Shown in pieces: positions 15,176 through 22,996 of a stretch of 64,000 bases of DNA. The notes below the pieces were generated by a model, which saw only the letters and a program-made list of their open reading frames with translations, searched no databases and had not been told where the DNA came from. The translations under genes and the position numbers were made by a program. The first letter of the stretch is position 1. Every line of letters starts with the position of its first letter. Source of the DNA: Flavobacteriales bacterium (GTDB lineage Bacteria; Bacteroidota; Bacteroidia; Flavobacteriales_F; PHOS-HE28); the NCBI GenBank assembly GCA_016721005.1, contig JADKJM010000019.1:620001-684000 (forward strand), written 5' to 3'.

Positions 15176-18151
15176 ATGAGTACCATGCCTTCCGCCAAGA
15201 CTGCTACCAGCGCTCCTCCTTCGGCTCGCCAACAGTCCGCACCTGCATCCTCCAACGCGGTGAATCCGCCGTCCGGCGGAGAGCTGTCCTATATAGATGG
15301 TGTCGCGTATCCTATCAAGCAGGGGGAGACGATGCTCAACTTCATGCGCCGTCACATCGGGCCGAACCCGGTACCGACGTTGTGCGATGCACCCAACCTC
15401 GACCCCTTCGGATCGTGCCGCGTGTGTTCGGTGGAGGTCGCGCTGTCTGATCCCTCGGCTCCGCTCGGGATGACAGCGCCGAAAGTGATGGCGAGTTGTC
15501 ATAGTCCCATCGGCAAGGGCATGTACATCACCACCAACAGTCCGCGCATGGAGCGGCTGCGGAAGAACATCATCGAGCTGGTGCTCACCGACTACGACAC
15601 CGAGCGCCTGAAGACCGAGGACCACGGACGCAACGAATTGTACAACGTCGTCCAGCAGATCGGCTTCGACATCGATAGCGTGCGCTACCCGAAGGGGAAA
15701 ACGCACCAGCACATGACGATGGACACGAGCCATCCGTACATGGTCAGCGACCTCAGCGCGTGCATCTATTGTTACCGCTGTGTGCGTGCGTGCGATGAAG
15801 TGCAGGGCGAATTGGTGCTGAGCATGGTGGGTCGCGGATTCGACAGCCACATCGCGAAGGGACTCGATAGCACGTTCATGGATAGTGATTGTGTGAGTTG
15901 CGGTGCGTGCGCGCAAGCCTGCCCCACGAGCGCGATCACCGATGTGTTCAAGAGCAAGGAGAACGTACCCGACCGCGTGGAGCGGACGGTGTGTACCTAT
16001 TGCGGCGTAGGCTGCAATCTGGAGGTGAACGTGAAGGACAACAAAGTGGTGAGCATCCGCGCGCCGTACGATGCGGAGGCCAACCAAGGGCACACCTGCT
16101 TGAAGGGCCGCTACGCCTTCAGCTTCTACGACCACCCGGATCGCATTCGCACACCGCTCATTAAGAAGGATGGCGAATTCGTTCCCGCTTCATGGGACGA
16201 GGCCTACGACTTCATCGTGAGCAAATTCACGCAGCTGAAGAAGGACTTCGGTCCGGACAGCATCGCGGGGATCAGCAGTGCGCGCTGCCCGAACGAGGAG
16301 AACTACCTCATGCAGAAATTCATGCGGGCGGTGATCGGCACCAACAACATCGACTGCTGCGCGCGCGTGTGCCACAGTCCCACGGCCTTGGGCATGCAGC
16401 ACACCTACGGCACGGGCGCTGCCACCAACAGCATCGACGACCTTAACGATACCGACTGTATGATGGTGATCGGTGCCAACCCCACCGATGCGCACCCCGT
16501 GACCGGCGCCAAGATCAAGCAGCAGGCCATGAAGGGCAAGACGCTGATCGTGATCGATCCACGTCGCATCCACCTGGCCAAGTACGCTCAACACCACTTG
16601 CAGCTGAAGCCCGGCACCAACGTGGCCTTGCTGAACATGATGATGCACTACATCATCAAGGAAGACCTCGTGGACCAGAACTTCGTGAAGAGCCGTACGG
16701 AAGGCTACGCCGAGTTCCGCGATCACTTGCTGAAGCTGGACATCGACAAGATGGAACAAGTGACCGGCGTACCGCGTGAGCAAGTGCGGGCCGCTGCCAT
16801 CGCCTACGCGAAGAGCCCCGCCGCCATGAGCTTCCACGGCCTCGGTGTCACCGAGCATTCGCAGGGCACCTTCACCGTGATGCAGATCGCCGACCTCGCC
16901 ATGATGACCGGCAACATCGGTCGCCGCGGTGTAGGCGTGAACCCCTTGCGCGGACAGAACAACGTGCAAGGAGCGGCCGACATGGGTGCGCAACCGCATC
17001 AAGGCGCCGGCTACCACGAAGTGGATGACAGCGCGGTGAACAAGCTGTACGAAGCGCACTACGGTGTGCCCGTACCGAGCCACATCGGCTACAAGATCCC
17101 CGAGATGTTCAACGCCGCGATCGATGGCAAACTGAAAGCGCTGTGGCTGATCGGTGAGGATGTGGTGCAGACGGACCCGAACACCAACAAGGTGATCAAG
17201 GCGATGGAAAGCTTGGAGCTGCTGGTGGTGCAAGAGCTCTTCATGACCGAGACCGCCCAGTACGCCGATGTGATCCTGCCCGGTGCCAGCTTCCTGGAAA
17301 AGAGCGGAACCTTCACCAACGGTGAGCGCCGTGTGCAACGCGTGAATGCCGTGGTGGAACCCCTCGAAGGCACCAAGCCCGATGGCCAGATCATCGTGGA
17401 CATCGCGGAGAGGTATGCAGAGAAGACCTCATCCCCCAACCCCTTCTCCCAAGGAGAAGGGGCGCCGCCCTCGCTTCGGAATTATCAGCGTGAGGTACCC
17501 CTCTCCCCGGGAGATGGGCAAGGCGTGAGGGTGGAAACCACCTACCACCCGAGCTGGGTGCTGGAGGAGATCAGCCGCATCGTGCCGTTCTTCAAAGGCA
17601 TCCGCTGGGAGAACCTCGGCGAGAACGGTAAGCAGTGGCCCGTGGCCGCCGACGGCACCGACACGCAGATCCTGCACGGCACCAGTTTCAAACGCGGCTT
17701 AGGAAAGTTCTACGCGCCGGACTGGATCGAGAGCAAGGAGGTGAGCGAGCATGGTAAGGACTACCCCTACATCATCACCACCAACCGCGAGCTGGAGCAC
17801 TACAACTGCGGCACCATGACGCGCCGTACGCGCAACAACGACATCCTTACCGAGGATGTGCTGATGATCCACCCGGACGATGCCGCGAAGAACAACATCG
17901 CGGAAGGCGACATGGTCTGCGTGGAAAGCCCGCGCGGCAAGGTGGACATCAAGGCCAAGGTGACCGACGAGGTGAAGCCCGGCATCCTCAGCAGCACCTT
18001 CCACTTCCCGGAGATCATGCTCAACATCATCACCAGCGATGTACACGACAGCGAGGCGCTATGCCCGGAGTACAAGGTGGTGAGCTGCAGGATCCGGAAA
18101 GCGAAGAAGGCGCACTTGAGGAAAGCAGGCGAGGTGGTGGAGAAGGCATGA
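15176..18151 (+). CDS. fdhA: Formate dehydrogenase, catalytic (alpha) subunit, molybdopterin/Fe-S, Cys type
   Basis: A 991-residue NuoG-like molybdoenzyme that oxidises formate to CO2. Order: a low-complexity Ala/Ser/Pro N-terminus (1-40); a [2Fe-2S] plant-ferredoxin domain (LCDAP, GSCRVC, ASCHSP); a CxxC-type cluster domain (CIYCYRCVRAC) and a second (CVSCGACAQACP); the Fe4S4 box VCTYCGVGC; then the molybdopterin domains. The active-site residue is Cys399 in DCCARVCHSP, where the E. coli enzyme has selenocysteine, so no Sec machinery is needed. Around residues 751-786 sits an insertion of translated repeat DNA (SSPNPFSQGEGA...). Start chosen at 15176; upstream codons read poorly. FdhD, MoeA and MobA, needed for its cofactor, are encoded 11-19 kb away. 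Its stop overlaps the next ATG (ATGA). Confidence 0.93.
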   Translation: MSTMPSAKTATSAPPSARQQSAPASSNAVNPPSGGELSYIDGVAYPIKQGETMLNFMRRHIGPNPVPTLCDAPNLDPFGSCRVCSVEVALSDPSAPLGMTAPKVMASCHSPIGKGMYITTNSPRMERLRKNIIELVLTDYDTERLKTEDHGRNELYNVVQQIGFDIDSVRYPKGKTHQHMTMDTSHPYMVSDLSACIYCYRCVRACDEVQGELVLSMVGRGFDSHIAKGLDSTFMDSDCVSCGACAQACPTSAITDVFKSKENVPDRVERTVCTYCGVGCNLEVNVKDNKVVSIRAPYDAEANQGHTCLKGRYAFSFYDHPDRIRTPLIKKDGEFVPASWDEAYDFIVSKFTQLKKDFGPDSIAGISSARCPNEENYLMQKFMRAVIGTNNIDCCARVCHSPTALGMQHTYGTGAATNSIDDLNDTDCMMVIGANPTDAHPVTGAKIKQQAMKGKTLIVIDPRRIHLAKYAQHHLQLKPGTNVALLNMMMHYIIKEDLVDQNFVKSRTEGYAEFRDHLLKLDIDKMEQVTGVPREQVRAAAIAYAKSPAAMSFHGLGVTEHSQGTFTVMQIADLAMMTGNIGRRGVGVNPLRGQNNVQGAADMGAQPHQGAGYHEVDDSAVNKLYEAHYGVPVPSHIGYKIPEMFNAAIDGKLKALWLIGEDVVQTDPNTNKVIKAMESLELLVVQELFMTETAQYADVILPGASFLEKSGTFTNGERRVQRVNAVVEPLEGTKPDGQIIVDIAERYAEKTSSPNPFSQGEGAPPSLRNYQREVPLSPGDGQGVRVETTYHPSWVLEEISRIVPFFKGIRWENLGENGKQWPVAADGTDTQILHGTSFKRGLGKFYAPDWIESKEVSEHGKDYPYIITTNRELEHYNCGTMTRRTRNNDILTEDVLMIHPDDAAKNNIAEGDMVCVESPRGKVDIKAKVTDEVKPGILSSTFHFPEIMLNIITSDVHDSEALCPEYKVVSCRIRKAKKAHLRKAGEVVEKA
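17427..17533 (+). repeat. Short dispersed-repeat-like element inserted in frame in fdhA
   Basis: About 107 bp with palindromic arms (CCTCATCCCCCAACCCC, CTTCTCCCAAGGAGAAGG, CCCCTCTCCCCGGGAGATGGG, and CAAGGCGTGAGG at the far end, complementary in part to the start). It matches in style the 'CCTCACCCCCAACCCCTCTCCC' intergenic repeats found in many genomes. It is in frame and adds about 35 residues between two conserved parts of the enzyme. Confidence 0.7.
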
Positions 18152-18744
18152 TAACCGTCGAAGAATTCAAGGCCCTATGCCGGGATCGCAATGTCGATGA
18201 CATTGTCAATGATGTGCTTCTAGCCGAAGACGCCCTGCATGTCCCGATTACGGACCGTAATTTCATTTCGGCACAACTCGCAAGAAAGTATGGCATTGAG
18301 CCTAATCGCGTGCGGCTATGGATAACAGGTTCGTCTAAGCTCGGGTTCAGTATTGTAGAGAAGTCAAGAAGGGGTCAGAAACTTCCTAGATATAGGTCCT
18401 TTGGCCCTGACTCGGATATTGATGTCGCGATAATCAGTCCTGACATTTTCAACATGATTTGGGAGGACCTATGTGTCTTTGCACATGGCAAGGCCTGGAC
18501 GCCATGGGATTCTCAAGCGCTGGGAGACTACATGATCTATGGATGGCTTAGACCGGATCATTTTCCGCACGGGAAGACTCGGCGCGGCGATGATTGGTGG
18601 GATGTTTTCAGGACTCTATCCTTAGACACCAGGTTCAAGCGCCGCCAAGTACGAGGGGGGCTTTTTCACTCCGTTGGCGACTTGCACCGCTACCTTCGAC
18701 GAGCTGTAATCGAATGCGTCAACATTGAAAACTCACGACCTTGA
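18148..18744 (+). CDS. Nucleotidyltransferase-fold protein, partner of DUF262 protein
   Basis: A 198-residue protein starting MITVEEFKALCRDRN, translationally coupled to fdhA by ATGA overlap and to the next gene by overlap at 18741-18744. Residues about 53-95 carry the nucleotidyltransferase signature: WITGSSKLGFSI (GS motif) and, after a short basic insert, FGPDSDIDVAIIS, with the two Asp residues of the DxD metal site. No other domain is recognised; the C-terminus has Trp/Arg-rich sequence. Base composition is clearly lower in GC (about 48% by eye) than fdhA, pointing to horizontal acquisition. The polymerase β-like fold suggests NMP or oligonucleotide transfer to a protein or nucleic-acid target, as in MNT antitoxins and some defence nucleotidyltransferases; the exact reaction is unknown. 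Confidence 0.72.
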   Translation: MITVEEFKALCRDRNVDDIVNDVLLAEDALHVPITDRNFISAQLARKYGIEPNRVRLWITGSSKLGFSIVEKSRRGQKLPRYRSFGPDSDIDVAIISPDIFNMIWEDLCVFAHGKAWTPWDSQALGDYMIYGWLRPDHFPHGKTRRGDDWWDVFRTLSLDTRFKRRQVRGGLFHSVGDLHRYLRRAVIECVNIENSRP

Positions 18745-19778
18745 AAACAGCTTCGACTAACAAGAAAGTGCGCGATCTGATTACGATGGTCAGGGAAGGT
18801 AAGCTCCTGCCGAGACCTGAGTTTCAGAGACGACTGGTTTGGACTCATGCGGATAAGGACTTGTTCCTGGACACAATACTGAGAAGTTATCCATTCCCCG
18901 AGATATACCTGGCGGATGGGGATGTCAACCTCGAATCAGGCGAAGGAACCCAACTACTGGTTGATGGACTGCAACGGGTAAGCACGCTGATTGAGTACTT
19001 CGATGGATCATCAAACTTGCGATTGCTTACAGTTCGACCCTATCGCGAGCTAACTGATCCCGAGAAGACCGCATTCCTGCAGTACGATGTGGCCGTGCGT
19101 GATCTTGGCACGATAAGTCGTGAAGAGCTCGTTGAAGTATTCAAACGCCTGAATGCGACAAAATACTCCTTGCTGGACATCGAAGTGAACAATGCGGTGT
19201 ATGGTGGCGCGTTGAAGAAATTCGCGGAAACGGTAGCCGAACATCCGTTCTTTATCGATAACAGTGTCTTCAATGCACGTGACTTCAAGCGCATGGGAGA
19301 TTTGCGATACGGTTTGGGCGTCGTTGCGTCTCTTGTTCAAGGCTATTTCAACCGCGACGACGTCTTTGAGGAGCTGCTGGCTCGGTACAACGACGATTTC
19401 CCGCTAGCTGACGAGGTTAAGGCACGCTTACAGTTCGTGTTTGACTTGATCACAGAGTGTGGATTCGATCACAAGAGCCGCATTTGGAAGAAGGCCGACC
19501 TGTACACGGCCATTGTTGAGCTCGATCGAATGGCTAGGGCGGTGAAGTCGCTTCCCCAACCACATGAATTGTTGGCTCGCCTCGATACCTTCTACAATGA
19601 TGTCGATGAAGGACTAACAGGAGGCATTCTTGCTTCTACGTACTACAAGTCGGCGGTGCAGGCAACGAATGACCGCATTAATCGACTAAGACGGGGGTTC
19701 ATCATAGAGGGCATTCTTAACGGGGTTAGCCGTGCCGATATTTTTGATCGATTGTCTGCTGAGGGTCTGGTAGGATAG
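18741..19778 (+). CDS. DUF262 (GmrSD/ParB-like nuclease N-terminal) domain protein
   Basis: A 345-residue protein. The N-terminal DUF262 domain has RPEFQRRLVW (residues ~27-36), a variant of the 'xPxxQRxxVW' motif, and LLVDGLQRVSTL (~75-86), a variant of the DGQQR(L/I)TTL motif with Leu replacing the first Gln; then VFKRLNATKYSLLDIEVNNAVYGG. These match the ParB-like nucleotide-binding/nuclease fold of GmrS and other DUF262 proteins, used in modified-DNA restriction and other phage-defence systems. The family's DUF1524 (HNH) partner domain is absent. It overlaps the nucleotidyltransferase gene by 4 bp, so the two are one operon. Low GC suggests transfer. It is convergent with the restriction endonuclease gene. 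Confidence 0.8.
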   Translation: MKTASTNKKVRDLITMVREGKLLPRPEFQRRLVWTHADKDLFLDTILRSYPFPEIYLADGDVNLESGEGTQLLVDGLQRVSTLIEYFDGSSNLRLLTVRPYRELTDPEKTAFLQYDVAVRDLGTISREELVEVFKRLNATKYSLLDIEVNNAVYGGALKKFAETVAEHPFFIDNSVFNARDFKRMGDLRYGLGVVASLVQGYFNRDDVFEELLARYNDDFPLADEVKARLQFVFDLITECGFDHKSRIWKKADLYTAIVELDRMARAVKSLPQPHELLARLDTFYNDVDEGLTGGILASTYYKSAVQATNDRINRLRRGFIIEGILNGVSRADIFDRLSAEGLVG

Positions 19779-19814
19779 CCGCTCTACCCACGCAGCAACT
19801 CCTTTGCCCAAGCC

Positions 19815-19829
19815 CCTGCCTTCGGCAGG
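19815..19829. terminator. Hairpin between convergent DUF262 and endonuclease genes
   Basis: CCTGCC-TTC-GGCAGG forms a 6-bp stem with a 3-nt loop in the 96-bp gap between the convergent genes. No T-run follows on either strand, so termination is only a suggestion. Confidence 0.4.
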
Positions 19830-19874
19830 CAACTCCATAGCGGTTGGTCCACACACTTGGTGCGTTCTATCCCT

Positions 19875-20579
19875 TCACGCCAACACCTCACCCACCCGCC
19901 CCCTGATCGCCGCCTCGAACTTGGCCCAGCTCAGTTCCGCGTCGGGTTCACGAACACCTGCAACGCCTTCGGCCGGATCCACCACCGCATACCACGCAGC
20001 GTTGTAGAGGCGCTTCATCAACAAGCGACGATGCCAAATGGAAGCGCGGGTCTGGTAGGTGGCACCAACGAACTCGGGATCGATCTTGAAGTGCGGTTGC
20101 TTCAGGTTCTTGCCTCCCTTGCGAGAGCCTTGGTCGTCCTGCATGAAGAAGACGAAACCCAGCCATGGTGGCCTTGAGCCAATGAGTCCTTGCTCAGCAG
20201 CTTCCAACAGATCCGTGGCGTTGCCAAGGGATTCTTCGGTGCGGTTGTTCATGTTGTTGCCGTAGCTGCCCAAGATGCTCTTGAACTCCACGGCCGCCAC
20301 CAGCACGCCCTTGTGTACCACCACCACATCCCACTTCTTCTGCGGACGGTAGAAGCCCGGTATCTCCAGGTTCTTGGTTCCGCAGTGGACGTTCTCGGCT
20401 GCTATGCCTGCATCAATGAAGATGCCCCGGACCAATTCGGACAGTGGATCCAAGTGCCTGCCGGATGTTACACCAGCCCGCAGTCCGGGGTCGGTATTGC
20501 CATCCTTGCGGGCTTTCTTCTCTGCCTTGGAGCGCAGCTTCCAAAGAGCGAGCACTTCCTTTCGATGGTCCCGCTTCAT
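19875..20579 (-). CDS. Type II restriction endonuclease, PaeR7I/XhoI family
   Basis: A 234-residue enzyme whose core, LEIPGFYRPQKKWDVVVV, then LVAAVEFKS, then GNNMNNRTEESLGNATDL and WLGFVFFMQDD, matches the PaeR7I/XhoI family as I recall it. The PD-(D/E)xK-type centre is visible as WDVVVV (Asp) and VEFK (Glu, Lys). Known members cut CTCGAG. The ATG at 20577-20579 overlaps the methyltransferase stop as ATGA, so expression is coupled to the protective methyltransferase, which is transcribed first. Length is typical for the family. It is intact. The recognition sequence CTCGAG is an inference from family membership and would need confirming. Confidence 0.88.
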   Translation of the reverse strand: MKRDHRKEVLALWKLRSKAEKKARKDGNTDPGLRAGVTSGRHLDPLSELVRGIFIDAGIAAENVHCGTKNLEIPGFYRPQKKWDVVVVHKGVLVAAVEFKSILGSYGNNMNNRTEESLGNATDLLEAAEQGLIGSRPPWLGFVFFMQDDQGSRKGGKNLKQPHFKIDPEFVGATYQTRASIWHRRLLMKRLYNAAWYAVVDPAEGVAGVREPDAELSWAKFEAAIRGRVGEVLA

Positions 20580-22300
20580 TGTCCCCGATAATTCGGAAGC
20601 GCTGTGAGACCAGAGGCTTGCATGGCAGCGCGCGTGGCTCCCTCACGATCCCGTTCGCGGAAGGCGGTCCGCAAGGCATTGCACAGTGCTTCATCCAAGC
20701 TGCTTTGCGCGGGCAGCCGGATCATGCGCAGGTATTGCGACTGGAAACGCATGGTGCCGTTACGCATCTTCACGCCGTAGGCACGCACAAAGAGTTCCGC
20801 GACTTCGGAGAGCAGGAGGCCTCCCAGTACTTCAAGGTCCCAGCCGGTGCTGGTGATCCAATACAGGTTGTGGTGCGGGTAGTGCTGCGTATCGAGCACC
20901 GGTGAGATGGTGCTGCTCATGTCCTGTAGCACGAGCTTCGGACGCTCTCGCAAACCGCTATGTACTTTGTCGATGGTGGAATACCAACGCTCGGGACGCT
21001 TCTGTGCGACATGGCGCTTCTTCAACGCACCCGCGTTGTCGAGGAAATAGGCGCTCAGTCGCGGATATCGTGTCAGGTCGACCAGCTGGCCGTTCTCATC
21101 CCAAGGATCCACCAAGTAGTTGCCGGTCCATTGCACATGACCGGTGGTGATGTCCGCTGAAGTGAGCAAGGGGATCAAGCGATCGGGTTCCACGCACGCT
21201 GCATCGTTGGTGATGAAAACATCATCGGCTCCCGTCGCAATACCGATACCCACTTTGGTTCCTGTGGCGGCATCTTCCAGCGGATGGAAACGCTCGACCA
21301 TATCCTCCAGGAAGGCAAGCACCTCCGGCGAACCACTGGGCCAGATCTCTTCCGTGCGGAACCAGTCGGGCAGCACACAGGCGGAGAACATCGCATCGTG
21401 CGTCGCGTTCGGTTCGCTCTGCTCGAACCATGCCTTCAGGCGATCGCCACCTTGCTCATTCAGGTCGGCCTGTGCGGATGCATAGAGCACGCTGCCTTGT
21501 GTACCACGCCGGATCAGCGTGATGGCCGGATATGCGGAGACGGGCGCGGCGAAAGCATCCACGCCGTGCATCTCGAACATCGCATCCACCGCGTAGCGTT
21601 CGCTGATGAGCTTGCGCAATTTGCGACCGTAGGCGTTGTGCTGCCATCGGTCTGCGACAATGAAACACAGACGTACTTCCGGTTTCAAGGAGCGCAGTCC
21701 CTTCTCGATGAAGCCGACGAAGATGTCGGTGCCCATGGTCATCGTACTCCACAGGCCGAGGTAAGTGTTGCGTCGTTGCTCCGGGATCTCCTGCGCTCGG
21801 ATGTATGGCGGGTTGCCGATCACGAGGTCGAAGTCGGCTCCGTCGGCGGCGCGCAAATAGTCCGCATGGCGGATCCAGTGCGCTACTACTGTTTCCACAC
21901 CTGACCATCCCTCATCAATGAGCAGATCGATCAGCCGCTCGCGCGTGGTGCGCACGTTCGTGAGTTGCAGATCATAGGCGCGGATGGCATCGTGCGCATC
22001 ACTCAACTCACGACCATGGGTTCTCAGCGAACAGGAAAGTCGCTTCACGATACGCAACAGGAACGCACCATCACCACAAGAAGGCTCCAACAATTTGATG
22101 GCGACCAAGTCTCGTTGCGAACGATAGTCGCAGAGGTCCAGCATCAGGTCAACGATCCACTCTTTGGTGAAGACCGCGCCATGGTTCTCCCCCTCTTCCA
22201 TTAGCGGAAGCGCGGGGACAAGCTCCAAGAGCGCGCTTTGGTCCAGAAGGGTCAGTTGCTCACTTGCCACAGTCATTCTATCGATGATCGCAAAGGACAT
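20576..22300 (-). CDS. Type II DNA adenine-N6 methyltransferase of the XhoI-like R-M system
   Basis: A 574-residue amino-methyltransferase. Near residue 65 the SAM-binding motif I reads LLEPSCGDGAFLLRI, and around 165 the catalytic motif IV is DFDLVIGNPPYIRAQ (NPPY: N6-adenine). The C-terminal half is the target-recognition region (for example VGIGIATGADDVFI, WTGNYLVDPWDENG and YRGQ at the end). It modifies the host's own sites, presumably the adenine of CTCGAG, against the adjacent nuclease. A downstream ATG at 22276 is an alternative start. It is the first gene of the two-gene operon. A controller (C) protein was not seen. Length and order (M then R) fit PaeR7I-like systems. Confidence 0.9.
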   Translation of the reverse strand: MSFAIIDRMTVASEQLTLLDQSALLELVPALPLMEEGENHGAVFTKEWIVDLMLDLCDYRSQRDLVAIKLLEPSCGDGAFLLRIVKRLSCSLRTHGRELSDAHDAIRAYDLQLTNVRTTRERLIDLLIDEGWSGVETVVAHWIRHADYLRAADGADFDLVIGNPPYIRAQEIPEQRRNTYLGLWSTMTMGTDIFVGFIEKGLRSLKPEVRLCFIVADRWQHNAYGRKLRKLISERYAVDAMFEMHGVDAFAAPVSAYPAITLIRRGTQGSVLYASAQADLNEQGGDRLKAWFEQSEPNATHDAMFSACVLPDWFRTEEIWPSGSPEVLAFLEDMVERFHPLEDAATGTKVGIGIATGADDVFITNDAACVEPDRLIPLLTSADITTGHVQWTGNYLVDPWDENGQLVDLTRYPRLSAYFLDNAGALKKRHVAQKRPERWYSTIDKVHSGLRERPKLVLQDMSSTISPVLDTQHYPHHNLYWITSTGWDLEVLGGLLLSEVAELFVRAYGVKMRNGTMRFQSQYLRMIRLPAQSSLDEALCNALRTAFRERDREGATRAAMQASGLTALPNYRGQ

Positions 22301-22387
22301 CCGATCAGTTCTTCAAAGGAACGAATGGAGAGGCGATCACTGAAAAGAACTTCTCATGCTGCGCCGGGTCTCATTTCCCCATGGCTC

Positions 22388-22441
22388 TGCGGCGGTCTGT
22401 CCGCCCGCCTTACGGCGGGGACGACCCTGCGGCTCGCAGCC
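22388..22441. repeat. Short repeat copy 1 (GGTCTGTCCGC ... GACGACCCTGCGG)
   Basis: The stretch GGTCTGTCCGC, a small hairpin (CCGCCTTACGGCGG), then GACGACCCTGCGG also occurs at 24947-24982 with a different centre. It sits directly after the truncated end of the HicB-like gene. Confidence 0.65.
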
Positions 22442-22453
22442 GTGATCTATGCC

Positions 22454-22630
22454 TCAGTTCCGTATGACAAGCGGCATCGGGTCCGCCTCGAAGTGCGTGG
22501 CCACCGCATCCTTCACATTCGCCTGCAACTGCGCCAGATCATCGCCATCGGTGAAGATGGAGTGGTCCAATGCACGGGCTTCGAATCCACCCTCAGGCGA
22601 TTCGTCCACGATGAAGATGATCTCTTTCAT
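22454..22630 (-). CDS. HicB-like antitoxin, truncated, no HicA partner
   Basis: A 58-residue protein beginning MKEIIFIVDESPEGGFEARALDHSIFTDGDDLAQLQANVKDAV, which closely follows the partial-RNase-H HicB-type antitoxin fold found in many bacteria (often misnamed '2-oxoisovalerate dehydrogenase'). Family members usually run to about 66-75 residues; here the sequence stops after MPLVIRN, short by several residues, where the short repeat begins. No HicA toxin (about 60-75 residues, double-stranded-RNA-binding-like) is seen downstream, so this is probably a remnant or an orphan. The upstream part of the open frame (to 23170) is not coding-like. Confidence 0.65.
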   Translation of the reverse strand: MKEIIFIVDESPEGGFEARALDHSIFTDGDDLAQLQANVKDAVATHFEADPMPLVIRN

Positions 22631-22996
22631 GCCGCGGTTCTTTACTTGATCGAAAGTAGCGCATCGGTGGTTCCCACTCGTTGCATCACCCCAACCTCCG
22701 TGAGCATTGGCCGGGTCCCCAAACCCCGCCGGGTCTTCAGGCGCATGCGTTGGGTCTTGCGCGGCGTGCGCGACCTGCGGAGATCGAACAGGACATTTTG
22801 GCCTACCGCTACGAACCGTGAGCGGTACGCTACAGATCCGACAAACACCGGCGATGGTCGGCAAGCAACCCGTGTGTTCGTGGATCTTCGATGGACCGCG
22901 AGAACGCATGAACAAGGGGTCTGCATCCGCACAGCCTGAGCGAGCACCGGTTTTCCTTAATACAATTCCGACCTTGCGATCTCTTTTGCCCCGAAC
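22631..22996. other. Intergenic gap before the fibronectin-repeat cargo gene
   Basis: 366 bp with no recognisable gene; open frames here are unlike neighbouring coding sequence. It must contain the divergent promoters of the HicB-like gene and the cargo gene at 22997. No clear -7 box was identified. Confidence 0.4.

Noticed and set aside
14720..16135. 471-codon minus-strand open frame
   Set aside because: Antisense to the VOC and formate dehydrogenase genes, which have clear motifs; composition is His/Ala/Val-rich as expected of an antisense reading.
16354..16375. Selenocysteine codon in formate dehydrogenase
   Set aside because: The active-site codon is TGC (Cys399); no in-frame TGA and no SECIS needed.
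16190..17338. 382-codon minus-strand open frame
   Set aside because: Antisense to formate dehydrogenase; no motif or signal.
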